This document shows, piece by piece, positions 27,983 through 38,069 of a stretch of DNA of 64,000 bases. The notes beneath the pieces were generated by a model. The model saw only the letters and a program-made list of their open reading frames with translations, searched no databases and was not told where the DNA came from. The translations under genes and the position numbers were made by a program. Origin of the DNA: Burkholderia puraquae (GTDB taxonomy: Bacteria > Pseudomonadota > Gammaproteobacteria > Burkholderiales > Burkholderiaceae). Position 1 is the stretch's first letter, and each line of letters starts with the position of its first letter. The stretch is taken from the NCBI RefSeq assembly GCF_002099195.1, contig NZ_NBYX01000016.1, forward strand, positions 62,001 through 126,000, in the 5' to 3' direction.

Positions 27983-29005
27983 ATGCTAGATCCTCGCGCA
28001 CGAACCCTCCTGAAAACCCTGATCGAACGGTATATCGTCGACGGTCAGCCAGTCGGATCGCGCACGTTGTCCCGTTACTCCGGGCTCGAGCTGAGCCCGG
28101 CGACGATCCGCAACGTGATGTCCGACCTGGAGGAGCTCGGCCTCGTGTCGAGCCCGCACACGTCGGCCGGCCGCGTGCCGACGCCGCGCGGCTACCGGCT
28201 GTTCGTCGACACGATGCTGACGGTCGAGGTGCCGATCGACGCCGAAGCCGTCGCGCGGCAGGTGCAGAACACGCTGCAGGCCGGCGAGCCGCAGCAGCGG
28301 GTCGTGGCGGCCGCCGCGAGCGTGCTGTCGAACCTGTCGCAGTTCGCGGGCGTCGTGCTGACGCCGCGCCGCAGCCACGTGTTCAAGCAGATCGAGTTCA
28401 TGCGCCTGTCGGACAAGCGCATCCTGCTGATCATCGTCACGCCCGAGGGCGACGTGCAGAACCGGATGCTCGCGACGCCGCGCGATTACTCGCCGTCGCA
28501 ACTGACCGAGGCGTCCAACTACATCAACGCGCATTTCGCCGGACTGTCGTTCGACGAGGTGCGCCGCCGCCTGCGCGACGAGATCGACCAGTTGCGCGGC
28601 GACATGACCGCGCTGATGCATCTGGCGGTGACGGCCAGCACCGAGGTGCCCGACACCGAGGACACCGTGCTGATTTCCGGCGAGCGCAACCTGCTCGAGG
28701 TGGCGGATCTTTCCTCCGACATGGCACGGCTGCGCAAGCTGTTCGACGTATTCGACCAAAAGACGGGCCTCCTGCAACTGCTCGACGTGTCGAGCCACGC
28801 CCAGGGCGTGCAGATCTTCATTGGTGGCGAATCGACGCTCGTGCCGATCGAGGAAATGAGCGTCGTTACCGCGCCTTACGAGGTGAACGGGCAGATCGTC
28901 GGCACGCTCGGCGTGATCGGCCCGACCCGCATGGCGTACAACCGCGTGATACCGATCGTCGACATCACCGCGCGCCTGCTGTCGCTCACGCTGAGCCAGC
29001 AGTAG
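27983..29005 (+). CDS. hrcA: Heat-inducible transcription repressor HrcA
   Basis: Repressor that binds CIRCE elements (TTAGCACTC-N9-GAGTGCTAA) before class I heat-shock genes such as groESL. The 340-residue protein has an N-terminal winged helix (SRYSGLELSPATIRNVMSDL, residues 34-53) and the three family blocks including SPHTSAGRVPTPRGYRLFVD. No CIRCE element was found in this window, so its targets probably lie elsewhere. It is divergent from nadK and followed by hemH. Confidence 0.95.
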   Translation: MLDPRARTLLKTLIERYIVDGQPVGSRTLSRYSGLELSPATIRNVMSDLEELGLVSSPHTSAGRVPTPRGYRLFVDTMLTVEVPIDAEAVARQVQNTLQAGEPQQRVVAAAASVLSNLSQFAGVVLTPRRSHVFKQIEFMRLSDKRILLIIVTPEGDVQNRMLATPRDYSPSQLTEASNYINAHFAGLSFDEVRRRLRDEIDQLRGDMTALMHLAVTASTEVPDTEDTVLISGERNLLEVADLSSDMARLRKLFDVFDQKTGLLQLLDVSSHAQGVQIFIGGESTLVPIEEMSVVTAPYEVNGQIVGTLGVIGPTRMAYNRVIPIVDITARLLSLTLSQQ

Positions 29006-29104
29006 CCTGCAATCGCCAGCCCGATCCCGCCCCGTCATCATGCCGCGGCACCGCGCGAGCCGACAGTCGGCCGAACGGCCGGCCGACCGGCGCGGAGCGG
29101 CCCG

Positions 29105-29110
29105 CTATAA
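29105..29110 (+). promoter_or_regulatory. Possible -10 box before hemH
   Basis: A perfect TATAAT sits 43 bases before the hemH start codon. No good -35 element is visible at 16-18 bases upstream. Confidence 0.4.
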
Positions 29111-29152
29111 TTGAGAGCCGTCCGGTTCCGTGCCTCGAGCACGTTCTTGCCC

Positions 29153-30217
29153 ATGCGTTTCGATCTTGAGCCGCCTTCGAGCATCGCGGCCGCCCATCGC
29201 ATCGGCGTGCTGCTGATCAATCTCGGCACGCCCGACGCCCCGACGCCGCGCGCGGTGCGGCGCTACCTGGCCGAATTCCTGTCGGATCCGCGAGTCGTCG
29301 AGATTCCGCAGGCTGTCTGGCAGGTGCTGCTGCGCACGCTGATCCTGCCGTTGCGGGGCCGCGCGTCCGCGAAGAAGTACGCGGCCGTCTGGATGCCCGA
29401 GGGCTCGCCGCTGCGCGTGCACACCGAGCGCCAGACCGACGGCGTGCGGCACCTGCTCGCGTCCAACGGCTATCAAGTGCAGGTCGACTTTGCGATGCGC
29501 TACGGTAGCCCGAGCATTTCGCATGCGCTGGCGCAGTTCAAGCGCGCGGGCGTCGAGCGCGTGCTGCTGATGCCGATGTATCCGCAATACTCGGCGTCGA
29601 CCACGGCCACCGCATTCGACGCCGCATTCGGTGCGCTCGCACGCATGCGCAACCAGCCGGAGGTGCGCACGGTGCGGCATTACGCCGACCATCCGGCCTA
29701 TATCCACGCGCTGGCCGAGCAGGTGCGCCAGTATTGGGCGCAGCACGGCCGGCCCGACTTCGCGGCCGGCGACAAGCTCGTGCTGAGCTTTCACGGCGTG
29801 CCGAAGCGCACGCTCGACCTCGGCGATCCCTATCACGACCAGTGCCAGCAGACGGGCGCGCTGCTGATGGCCGCGCTCGGGCTGTCGACGACCGAGTGCC
29901 GCGTCACGTTCCAGTCGCGCTTCGGCAAGGCCGAATGGCTGCAGCCCTACACCGCGCCGACGCTGCGCGAGTTCGGCGAGGCCGGCGTACGGCGGGCCGA
30001 CGTGTTCTGTCCCGGTTTCACGGCCGACTGCCTGGAGACGATCGAGGAGATCGGCATGGAAGTGCGCGACGAGTTTCTCGCCGGCGGCGGCAAGGCGTTC
30101 CACCGCATTCCGTGCCTGAACGCCGCGCCCGCGTGGATCGGCGCGCTCGGCGAGATCGTCGCCGAGAATCTGCAGGGCTGGCCCGTCAGGGCCGCGCAGC
30201 CCGAAACGGTGAATTGA
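29153..30217 (+). CDS. hemH: Ferrochelatase
   Basis: Inserts ferrous iron into protoporphyrin IX, the final step of haem synthesis. The 354-residue protein has the family motifs GVLLINLGTPDAPT near the N terminus, the active-site His in LVLSFHGVPKRTLDLGDPY (about residue 210), and CPGFTADCLETIEEI with its conserved Glu. The ATG at 29153 is preferred; the upstream ATG at 29111 overlaps the -10 box. It is followed by a hairpin-rich spacer and hslR. Confidence 0.95.
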   Translation: MRFDLEPPSSIAAAHRIGVLLINLGTPDAPTPRAVRRYLAEFLSDPRVVEIPQAVWQVLLRTLILPLRGRASAKKYAAVWMPEGSPLRVHTERQTDGVRHLLASNGYQVQVDFAMRYGSPSISHALAQFKRAGVERVLLMPMYPQYSASTTATAFDAAFGALARMRNQPEVRTVRHYADHPAYIHALAEQVRQYWAQHGRPDFAAGDKLVLSFHGVPKRTLDLGDPYHDQCQQTGALLMAALGLSTTECRVTFQSRFGKAEWLQPYTAPTLREFGEAGVRRADVFCPGFTADCLETIEEIGMEVRDEFLAGGGKAFHRIPCLNAAPAWIGALGEIVAENLQGWPVRAAQPETVN

Positions 30218-30253
30218 GATGAAACGACCTCCACGCTCCCTTCGTTCGCTGTC

Positions 30254-30313
30254 GACCGGAGCCGGCGCTTCAGCGCTTACTCCGGTCCCATGCACGGCGC
30301 CCCCCGTGGGGGC
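30254..30313 (+). repeat. REP-like hairpins between hemH and hslR
   Basis: Two adjacent inverted repeats lie here: GACCGGAG/CTCCGGTC (30254-30261 with 30280-30287) and CCCCC/GGGGG (30301-30305 with 30308-30312). They look like the short palindromic intergenic units common in Burkholderiales. Copy number elsewhere cannot be seen. Confidence 0.45.
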
Positions 30314-30331
30314 GGCCCGGCGGAGGCTGAC

Positions 30332-30739
30332 ATGAATTACAAGATTTCGACTGAACCGGGCGCGAAGCTGCGCATCGACAAATGGCTGTGGGCAGCCCGG
30401 TTCTTCAAGACGCGCTCGCTCGCGACCGATGCGGTCGACAAGGGGCACGTGAAGATCGGCGGCGCGGCGGTCAAGCCGGCGAAGGACGTGCGCGTGGGCG
30501 ACGAGGTCGAGATTGCGATCGACGGCATCGTCTGGCACATTGCCGTGCTTGGCGTGTGCGACGTGCGCGGGCCGGCCAGCGTTGCGCAGACGCTTTACGC
30601 GGAAACGGAAGCGGGGCGGGCCGCGCGGCTCGCCGAACTCGAGCGGCGCCGCACGTATCGCGAGCCGGCGGCCGAATTGCACGGCCGGCCGACGAAGCGC
30701 GACCGGCGCATCATCGACAGATTTTCTGGTGGGAGCTGA
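30332..30739 (+). CDS. hslR: Hsp15-like S4-domain RNA-binding protein
   Basis: A 135-residue member of the HslR/Hsp15 family, which binds stalled 50S subunits carrying nascent chains. The S4 domain lies at about residues 13-75 with LRIDKWLWAARFFKTRSLAT and VKPAKDVRVGDEVEI. The basic C terminus (RPTKRDRRIIDRF) fits RNA binding. Start ATG 30332 follows GGAGG. Its 3' end overlaps a small opposite-strand gene by 29 bases. Confidence 0.92.
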   Translation: MNYKISTEPGAKLRIDKWLWAARFFKTRSLATDAVDKGHVKIGGAAVKPAKDVRVGDEVEIAIDGIVWHIAVLGVCDVRGPASVAQTLYAETEAGRAARLAELERRRTYREPAAELHGRPTKRDRRIIDRFSGGS

Positions 30740-30872
30740 ACATCTGGTCGAACGTCGCCCGCGCGCTCCCGTATTCGGTCGTGCGGTCGGTGACGGCTCC
30801 CGACAGGCAGATGGTGGTGGTGCCGGCAATGAGTACCAGCGCGACCACCGATATCGCAAAGGTCAGTTTCAC
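30711..30872 (-). CDS. Small secreted or membrane peptide, 53 aa
   Basis: A GTG at 30872 follows GAGGGGAGT, a good ribosome binding site. The 53-residue product begins VKLTFAISVVALVLIAGTTT: a Lys then a hydrophobic core, like a signal peptide. The segment TICLSGA could be a poor lipobox or a signal peptidase I site, and the tail is short and polar. It runs convergent to hslR and overlaps its end. I recognise no family. Confidence 0.45.
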   Translation of the reverse strand: MKLTFAISVVALVLIAGTTTICLSGAVTDRTTEYGSARATFDQMFSSHQKICR

Positions 30873-31227
30873 GGTACTCCCCTCGAGGAGAAGGGTAAAA
30901 ACGGCGCCAGGTGATTGTCAGGCGGCGGTCAGCTAGGGGTAAACACGCTTTTCCGACGCTTGAGTGGAGTGTAGTGCAGCGGGCCTGTGCCAAGCTAGTA
31001 CTTGCCAGGTAAGCGTTGTTACAGCCCGTTTCGCCCGATCTGGCGGACTATGCGGGCGATGCCCCGGCGTGACGCGCGGTTGTTTCGCGGCATTGGAGAA
31101 TGCCGGCGAATCACCCTCTTGAAATCGCAGTTTTCACCCTTATTTGCACCAGCAATGTGCGGTGCCGCCGGGTATACGGTTCGGCGGTTGCCGATTTGGC
31201 TTCAACCTCTAATCGACTTTCAGCGAC
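30873..31227 (+). other. grpE upstream region, no gene seen
   Basis: This 355-base stretch has no supported gene. It contains the candidate heat-shock promoter at 31118-31143, and on the minus strand the upstream region of the 53-aa peptide gene. Confidence 0.5.
31118..31143 (+). promoter_or_regulatory. Candidate sigma-32 promoter for grpE
   Basis: CTTGAAA (31118-31124) and CCCTTAT (31137-31143) are separated by 12 bases, close to the sigma-32 consensus CTTGAAA and CCCCAT. It lies 84 bases before grpE. Confidence 0.55.
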
Positions 31228-31773
31228 ATGGAAAATACGCAAGAGAACCCGGCTACCCAATCGGCCGAAGATATCGGCAGCGAGAAGCAGGCGGCGCAAG
31301 GCGCTGCTCCCGCTGCCGAAGCAGCCGACGCGGCGCTCGCGGAGGCTCAAGCCAAGGTCGCCGAGCTGCAGGAGAGCTTCCTGCGGGCGAAGGCCGAGAC
31401 CGAGAACGTTCGCCGCCGCGCGCAGGACGACGTCTCGAAGGCGCACAAGTTCGCGATCGAGAGCTTCGCGGAGCACCTGCTGCCGGTGCTGGACAGCCTG
31501 GAAGCGGCCGTCAACGATACGTCCGGCGACATCGCGAAGGTGCGCGAAGGCGTCGAACTGACGCTGCGCCAGCTGACGAGCGCGCTCGAGAAGGGCCGTG
31601 TCGTCGCGATCAACCCGGTCGGCGAGAAGTTCGATCCGCACCAGCACCAGGCGATTTCGATGGTGCCGGCCGAGCAGGAACCGAACACCGTCGTCACGGT
31701 GCTGCAAAAGGGCTACACGATCGCCGACCGCGTGCTGCGTCCGGCGCTCGTCACCGTCGCCCAGCCGAAGTAA
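31228..31773 (+). CDS. grpE: Nucleotide exchange factor GrpE
   Basis: Releases ADP from DnaK in the DnaK-DnaJ-GrpE chaperone cycle. The 181-residue protein has an acidic, disordered N terminus, a long coiled-coil helix (about residues 35-90, ending RRRAQDDVSKAHKFAIESF), and a C-terminal beta domain with GEKFDPHQHQAISMV and VLQKGYTIADRVLRPALV. It leads the order grpE, thioredoxin-like, dnaK, dnaJ. Confidence 0.96.
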   Translation: MENTQENPATQSAEDIGSEKQAAQGAAPAAEAADAALAEAQAKVAELQESFLRAKAETENVRRRAQDDVSKAHKFAIESFAEHLLPVLDSLEAAVNDTSGDIAKVREGVELTLRQLTSALEKGRVVAINPVGEKFDPHQHQAISMVPAEQEPNTVVTVLQKGYTIADRVLRPALVTVAQPK

Positions 31774-31780
31774 GGCCGCG

Positions 31781-32206
31781 ATGTTGCCCGCCGGCGTCGA
31801 TCCGGCCGCATTTGACGCGTTCGACATGCAGGCGCTGGACGCCGGCACGTTCGACGCGGCGATCGACGGCGCGGGCGATGCGCTCGCGGTGGTGTTCTTC
31901 TGGGGCGTCGACTGCTTCAACTGCGAGATCGCGAAGAAGGCGATGCTCGCCCAGCCCGACGCGATCCGCGCGCTGGGCCTGAAGTGGTTCCATTGCAACG
32001 TGTACGAACACCACCTGCTGGGGCGCCGCTTCGGGTTGCACGGCGTGCCGACGTGGTTCTTCTTCCACCGCGGCAAGCGGCTCGGCCGCGCGACGGGCTG
32101 GCATGGCCTTGCGCAGTTCCAGGCAGCGGTGTCGGCGGCGCGCGCGAAAATCGCCGCGGCGGGCAGCGATTCGCTTGGAGGCGATCCGCTAGCCGGCGGC
32201 GATTGA
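31781..32206 (+). CDS. Thioredoxin-like protein
   Basis: A 141-residue cytoplasmic protein with a thioredoxin fold: a CxxC redox pair at C45 and C48 (WGVDCFNCE) and the cis-Pro loop GLHGVPTWFFF near residue 90. No signal peptide is seen. It starts 7 bases after grpE and precedes dnaK. Its function is not known; position suggests a redox helper in the heat-shock cluster. Confidence 0.88.
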   Translation: MLPAGVDPAAFDAFDMQALDAGTFDAAIDGAGDALAVVFFWGVDCFNCEIAKKAMLAQPDAIRALGLKWFHCNVYEHHLLGRRFGLHGVPTWFFFHRGKRLGRATGWHGLAQFQAAVSAARAKIAAAGSDSLGGDPLAGGD

Positions 32207-32225
32207 AAAAATTTAATATCCGCAT
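32202..32225 (+). promoter_or_regulatory. Possible sigma-32 promoter for dnaK
   Basis: ATTGAAA (32202-32208) and CCGCAT (32220-32225) are spaced 11 bases apart, resembling a weaker sigma-32 promoter. It overlaps the end of the preceding gene and lies about 130 bases before dnaK. Confidence 0.35.
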
Positions 32226-32353
32226 CGCTCGTCGGGTCTTGAAAACGGACCGGACGGACGCATTTCGGGAACAGAGTTGAATTCTGGCGCGCGAAACCGC
32301 CCCAAAACGCGGGGTTTTGCGCAGCAAACAAGCATTTCTGGAGATTAGGAAAA

Positions 32354-34306
<1,953 letters not shown>

Positions 34307-34329
34307 GCCGGGTTGCCCCGGCGCCGCAC

Positions 34330-34354
34330 GCCGCGCGCGCAACACGCGCGCGGC
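34330..34354 (+). other. GC-only hairpin between dnaK and dnaJ
   Basis: Two perfect 10-base arms (GCCGCGCGCG and CGCGCGCGGC) enclose the loop CAACA, 23 bases after dnaK. No T tract follows, so it is more likely an mRNA-stability or processing structure than a terminator. Confidence 0.5.
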
Positions 34355-34574
34355 GCGGCTGACGGGCGGGCTGACAAGCGGTCTGTCTTTCCTTCCGGAT
34401 GGCCGGATCGACTCCACGCCTGGCGGGCTTCGCGGCCCTCCGGGCACATTTGTTTTTTGGCGGGTGCTGCGCGAGCCGTCCGCGGACGGGCGCAGCGCCA
34501 GACGAGTCGAGAGACTTTACTGCAGGCGAAAGGAGCCGCCGCGTGCGCGATGCGTGGCGGCACAGTGAATCGAT

Positions 34575-35711
34575 ATGGCGAAACGGGATTACTACGAGGT
34601 TCTGGGCGTCGCGAAGAACGCGAGCGACGACGAAATCAAGAAGGCGTATCGCAAGCTTGCGATGAAGTATCACCCTGACCGCAATCCGGACAGCAAGGAT
34701 GCGGAAGAGCATTTCAAGGAAGTGAAGGAAGCCTATGAAATGCTGTCGGACGGCCAGAAGCGTGCGGCGTACGACCAGTACGGCCATGCGGGCGTCGATC
34801 CGAACATGGGCGGTGCGGGCGGACAGGGCTTCGGCGGCTTCGCGGACGCGTTCGGCGACATCTTCGGCGACATCTTCGGCCAGGCCGCAGGCGGCGCCGC
34901 GCGCGGCGGCCGCGGTGGCCCGCAGGTGTATCGCGGTGCCGACCTGCGCTACAGCATGGAAATCACGCTCGAGCAGGCCGCACACGGCTACGACACGCAG
35001 ATCCGCGTGCCGAGCTGGGTATCGTGCGAGGTCTGCCACGGGTCGGGTGCGAAGCCCGGCACGAAGCCGGAAACCTGCCCGACCTGTCACGGCCAGGGCA
35101 CGGTGCGCATGTCGCAGGGCTTCTTCAGCATCCAGCAGACCTGCCCGAAGTGCCACGGCACGGGCACCTACATCCCGGAGCCGTGCGTGCATTGCCACGG
35201 GTCGGGCAAGGTGAAGGAAACCAAGACGCTCGAAGTGAAGATTCCGGCCGGGATCGACGACGGGATGCGGATCCGCTCGGCCGGCAACGGCGAGCCGGGC
35301 ATCAACGGCGGGCCGCCGGGCGACCTGTACGTCGAGATCCACATCAAGCCGCACTCGGTGTTCGAACGCGACGGCGACGATCTCCACTGCCAGATGCCGA
35401 TCCCGTTCACGACCGCCGCGCTCGGCGGCGAGATCGAGGTGCCGACGCTGGCCGGCCGTGCGTCGTTCCCGGTGCCGGAAGGCACGCAGTCGGGCAAGAC
35501 GTTCCGCCTGCGCGGCAAGGGCATCAAGGGGCTGCGCTCGAGCATCGCGGGCGATCTGTACGTTCACGTGCAGGTCGAGACGCCCGTGAAGCTGACCGAC
35601 AACCAGCGCGACCTGCTCAAGCAGTTCGAGAAGTCGCTGGCCGAGGGTGGCGCGCGTCACAGCCCGCAGAGCAAGAGCTGGTTCGATCGTGTGAAGAGCT
35701 TCTTCGAGTAA
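34575..35711 (+). CDS. dnaJ: Chaperone DnaJ
   Basis: Hsp40 cochaperone that stimulates DnaK. The 378-residue protein has a J domain with HPD (KYHPDRNPDSKD, about residues 31-42) and a Gly/Phe-rich linker (about 75-115). Four zinc-binding CxxCxGxG repeats follow (CEVCHGSG, CPTCHGQG, CPKCHGTG, CVHCHGSG), then the C-terminal substrate-binding domains. It follows dnaK by 268 bases. Confidence 0.98.
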   Translation: MAKRDYYEVLGVAKNASDDEIKKAYRKLAMKYHPDRNPDSKDAEEHFKEVKEAYEMLSDGQKRAAYDQYGHAGVDPNMGGAGGQGFGGFADAFGDIFGDIFGQAAGGAARGGRGGPQVYRGADLRYSMEITLEQAAHGYDTQIRVPSWVSCEVCHGSGAKPGTKPETCPTCHGQGTVRMSQGFFSIQQTCPKCHGTGTYIPEPCVHCHGSGKVKETKTLEVKIPAGIDDGMRIRSAGNGEPGINGGPPGDLYVEIHIKPHSVFERDGDDLHCQMPIPFTTAALGGEIEVPTLAGRASFPVPEGTQSGKTFRLRGKGIKGLRSSIAGDLYVHVQVETPVKLTDNQRDLLKQFEKSLAEGGARHSPQSKSWFDRVKSFFE

Positions 35712-35728
35712 GTAACGCGAGTAACAGC

Positions 35729-37612
35729 ATGACTGAAGGCAACGAGAGCGTGTCCTTCGCGCTCTTGGACGATTGCGACTCGACCGCGCTCGCGCGGTCG
35801 AGTCGTTTGTATTCGGGATTCGTGCGTGAACGCGTGTGCACGGATCCGGCGCGGCTCGACGAAGTCGATGCGGCGGTGGCGCAGGATCTGCGCGACGGGC
35901 TGCATGCGGTCGTCGTCGGCGATTACGAATTCGGACGCAATCTGCAACGAGCGCAGCCGGGCCATGCCCCGCTGCGCTTTTTGCTGTATGCGCGCTGCGA
36001 GCGCCTGTCGCGCGGCGAAGTCGACGCATGGCTCGCGCAGCAGGATGGCGGCGGCACGCCGTCGATCGCGGGCGTCGCGCATGTCGCGAAGAGCGTGTCG
36101 CGCGACGCGTTCGACGCGGCGATCGCCGCGGTGCACGACGCACTGCGCGCGGGCGATTCATACCAGGTCAACTACACGTACCGGCTGAATTTCGACGTGT
36201 TCGGCACGCCGCTCGCGCTGTACCGGCGGCTGCGCGAGCGCCAGCCCGTGCGGTACGGCGCGCTGATCGCGCTGCCCGGCGGCGCGTGGGTCGTGTCGTG
36301 CTCGCCCGAGCTGTTCGTCGAGAAGCACGGCGACGTGCTGCGTGCGCGGCCGATGAAGGGCACCGCACCGCGCTCGGCCGACGCGCGCGACGATGCGGCG
36401 GCGGCTGTGTTTCTCGCGAACGATCCGAAGAACCGCGCGGAAAACGTGATGATCGTCGATCTGCTGCGCAACGATGTGTCGCGGATCGCGCGCACCGGGA
36501 CGGTTCGCGTGCCGGCGCTGTTCTCCGTCGAGCCGTATGCGTCGGTGTGGCAGTTGACGTCGACGGTCGAGGCCGGCTGGCGCGACGGGACGACGTTTGC
36601 GCAGATGCTGCGTGCGCTGTTTCCGTGCGGATCGATCACGGGCGCGCCGAAGTACAAGACGATGCAGTTGATCGACGCGATCGAATCGACGCCGCGCGGG
36701 CTTTATACGGGCGCGATCGGCTGGCTCGACGCGCCCGGCGATCATGCGGACGGCTGCGGCGACTTCTGCCTGTCGGTCGCGATCCGCACGCTGACGCTCG
36801 ACGGGGCCGATACCGATATCGACATGGCTGGTTCGGCAACGCGGCACCATGGGACGATGGGTGTCGGCGCGGGCATTGTGCTCGACAGCGTCGCGGCCGA
36901 CGAATATGCGGAGTGCGAATTGAAAGCGCGATTCCTGACGGATGCCGATCCCGGTTTCCAGTTGTTCGAAACGACCGCGGCCACGCGTGCGGACGGCATT
37001 CGGCATCTCGACCGCCATCTCGCGCGGCTGCAGCGCAGCGCGGACGCGTTCGGCTTCCGCTTCGACGCCGATGCGTTGCGGCGCGAGATCGACGCGCGCT
37101 GTGCAGCGCTCGACGGCGACGATGCGTACCGGATGAAACTCGCGCTCGCGAAGGACGGCGCGATCGAAATCACCGCGGCGCCGCTCAAGCCGCTGCCGGC
37201 CGGGGCGGTCGGCGTGATGCTGGCGTCCGCGCACGGCTTCGCGCCGACCCGTGCGGGCGATGCGCTGCTGCAGCACAAGACCACACGCCGCGCCGAATAC
37301 GACCGCGCGTGGCAGGCGGCCGAGGCGCTCGGTGGTTTCGACATGCTGTTCGTCAACGAGCGCGGCGAGGTGACGGAGGGCGGGCGCTCGAACCTGTTCG
37401 TGAAGCTCGATGGCCAGTGGGTGACGCCGCCGCTGGCGTCCGGCGTGCTGCCGGGCGTGATGCGCGGCGTGCTGCTCGATGATCCGGCAGTAGGCGCAAA
37501 AGAGCGTGCGCTGACGCTTGACGACGTGCTGAACGCGGAAGAGTTGATGATCTGCAATGCATTGCGCGGGCCGATGGCAGCGCGGTTGCTTCACGGTTGC
37601 GCACCGGCTTGA
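35729..37612 (+). CDS. pabB: Fused PabB-PabC: aminodeoxychorismate synthase I and lyase
   Basis: Folate enzyme of 627 residues combining two steps to p-aminobenzoate. Residues 1-400 or so are a chorismate-binding PabB domain with RPMKGTAPR and FPCGSITGAPKYKTM. Residues 400-627 are a class IV PLP aminodeoxychorismate lyase with the PLP lysine in LLQHKTTRRAEYDRA and the ending LFVNERGEVTEGGRSNLFV. The usual separate pabC is thus fused. The glutamine-amidotransferase PabA is not in this window. The gene begins 17 bases after dnaJ and converges on the STY0301-like gene. Confidence 0.93.
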   Translation: MTEGNESVSFALLDDCDSTALARSSRLYSGFVRERVCTDPARLDEVDAAVAQDLRDGLHAVVVGDYEFGRNLQRAQPGHAPLRFLLYARCERLSRGEVDAWLAQQDGGGTPSIAGVAHVAKSVSRDAFDAAIAAVHDALRAGDSYQVNYTYRLNFDVFGTPLALYRRLRERQPVRYGALIALPGGAWVVSCSPELFVEKHGDVLRARPMKGTAPRSADARDDAAAAVFLANDPKNRAENVMIVDLLRNDVSRIARTGTVRVPALFSVEPYASVWQLTSTVEAGWRDGTTFAQMLRALFPCGSITGAPKYKTMQLIDAIESTPRGLYTGAIGWLDAPGDHADGCGDFCLSVAIRTLTLDGADTDIDMAGSATRHHGTMGVGAGIVLDSVAADEYAECELKARFLTDADPGFQLFETTAATRADGIRHLDRHLARLQRSADAFGFRFDADALRREIDARCAALDGDDAYRMKLALAKDGAIEITAAPLKPLPAGAVGVMLASAHGFAPTRAGDALLQHKTTRRAEYDRAWQAAEALGGFDMLFVNERGEVTEGGRSNLFVKLDGQWVTPPLASGVLPGVMRGVLLDDPAVGAKERALTLDDVLNAEELMICNALRGPMAARLLHGCAPA

Positions 37613-37619
37613 ACGCAGA

Positions 37620-38069
37620 TTATTTCCGCGGCGTACATTGCCAGCTTTGTACGATGGCGTGTCCGCGTCTGTAGCGTGCAACGCAAGTCTGTGCGTGTTT
37701 GCCCAGTGGCCGTGCGATCACGACGCTCGTATTGCCGTAGTCACACGATACCCAGTAGTCTTCACGGTTTTCGGCGAGCGACCAGATATAAACGTCGCTC
37801 TTGGATTCCGAGCGCGAGCGGTTCGGCAACAATGACATCATCCTGTCAGGCGGACCCGACCAGAAGGTGACGCTGGCAAGCGGATAGGTGCTTTGCGTGT
37901 CGAAGCTTTTCCACTCCTCGGGCGGCTGACCGTCGAGCTGCTGGGTAACTGCAATGCGCGCGGGGCAGTCCGCTGTCGCAGCGGACGCGGGCAGTGCAAC
38001 GAGCGGACCGCACGCGAGCACTACGATGGCGAGCAGCATGTACGACGTTTGGCGAATGAGCATCGTCAT
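37620..38069 (-). CDS. STY0301-family secreted protein, possible immunity protein
   Basis: A 149-residue protein with a clear signal peptide (hydrophobic residues about 10-27, likely cleavage after ALPASA). The mature part has four cysteines, two Trp-rich strands (EEWKSF, YWVSCDYG) and a GPPDRMMSLLP segment, matching the pattern of the STY0301 family. Its ATG overlaps the stop of the upstream gene by ATGA, so the two are translationally coupled. The partner resembles a peptidoglycan amidase, and periplasmic immunity proteins of such effectors look like this. That role is inferred, not shown. Confidence 0.75.
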   Translation of the reverse strand: MTMLIRQTSYMLLAIVVLACGPLVALPASAATADCPARIAVTQQLDGQPPEEWKSFDTQSTYPLASVTFWSGPPDRMMSLLPNRSRSESKSDVYIWSLAENREDYWVSCDYGNTSVVIARPLGKHAQTCVARYRRGHAIVQSWQCTPRK

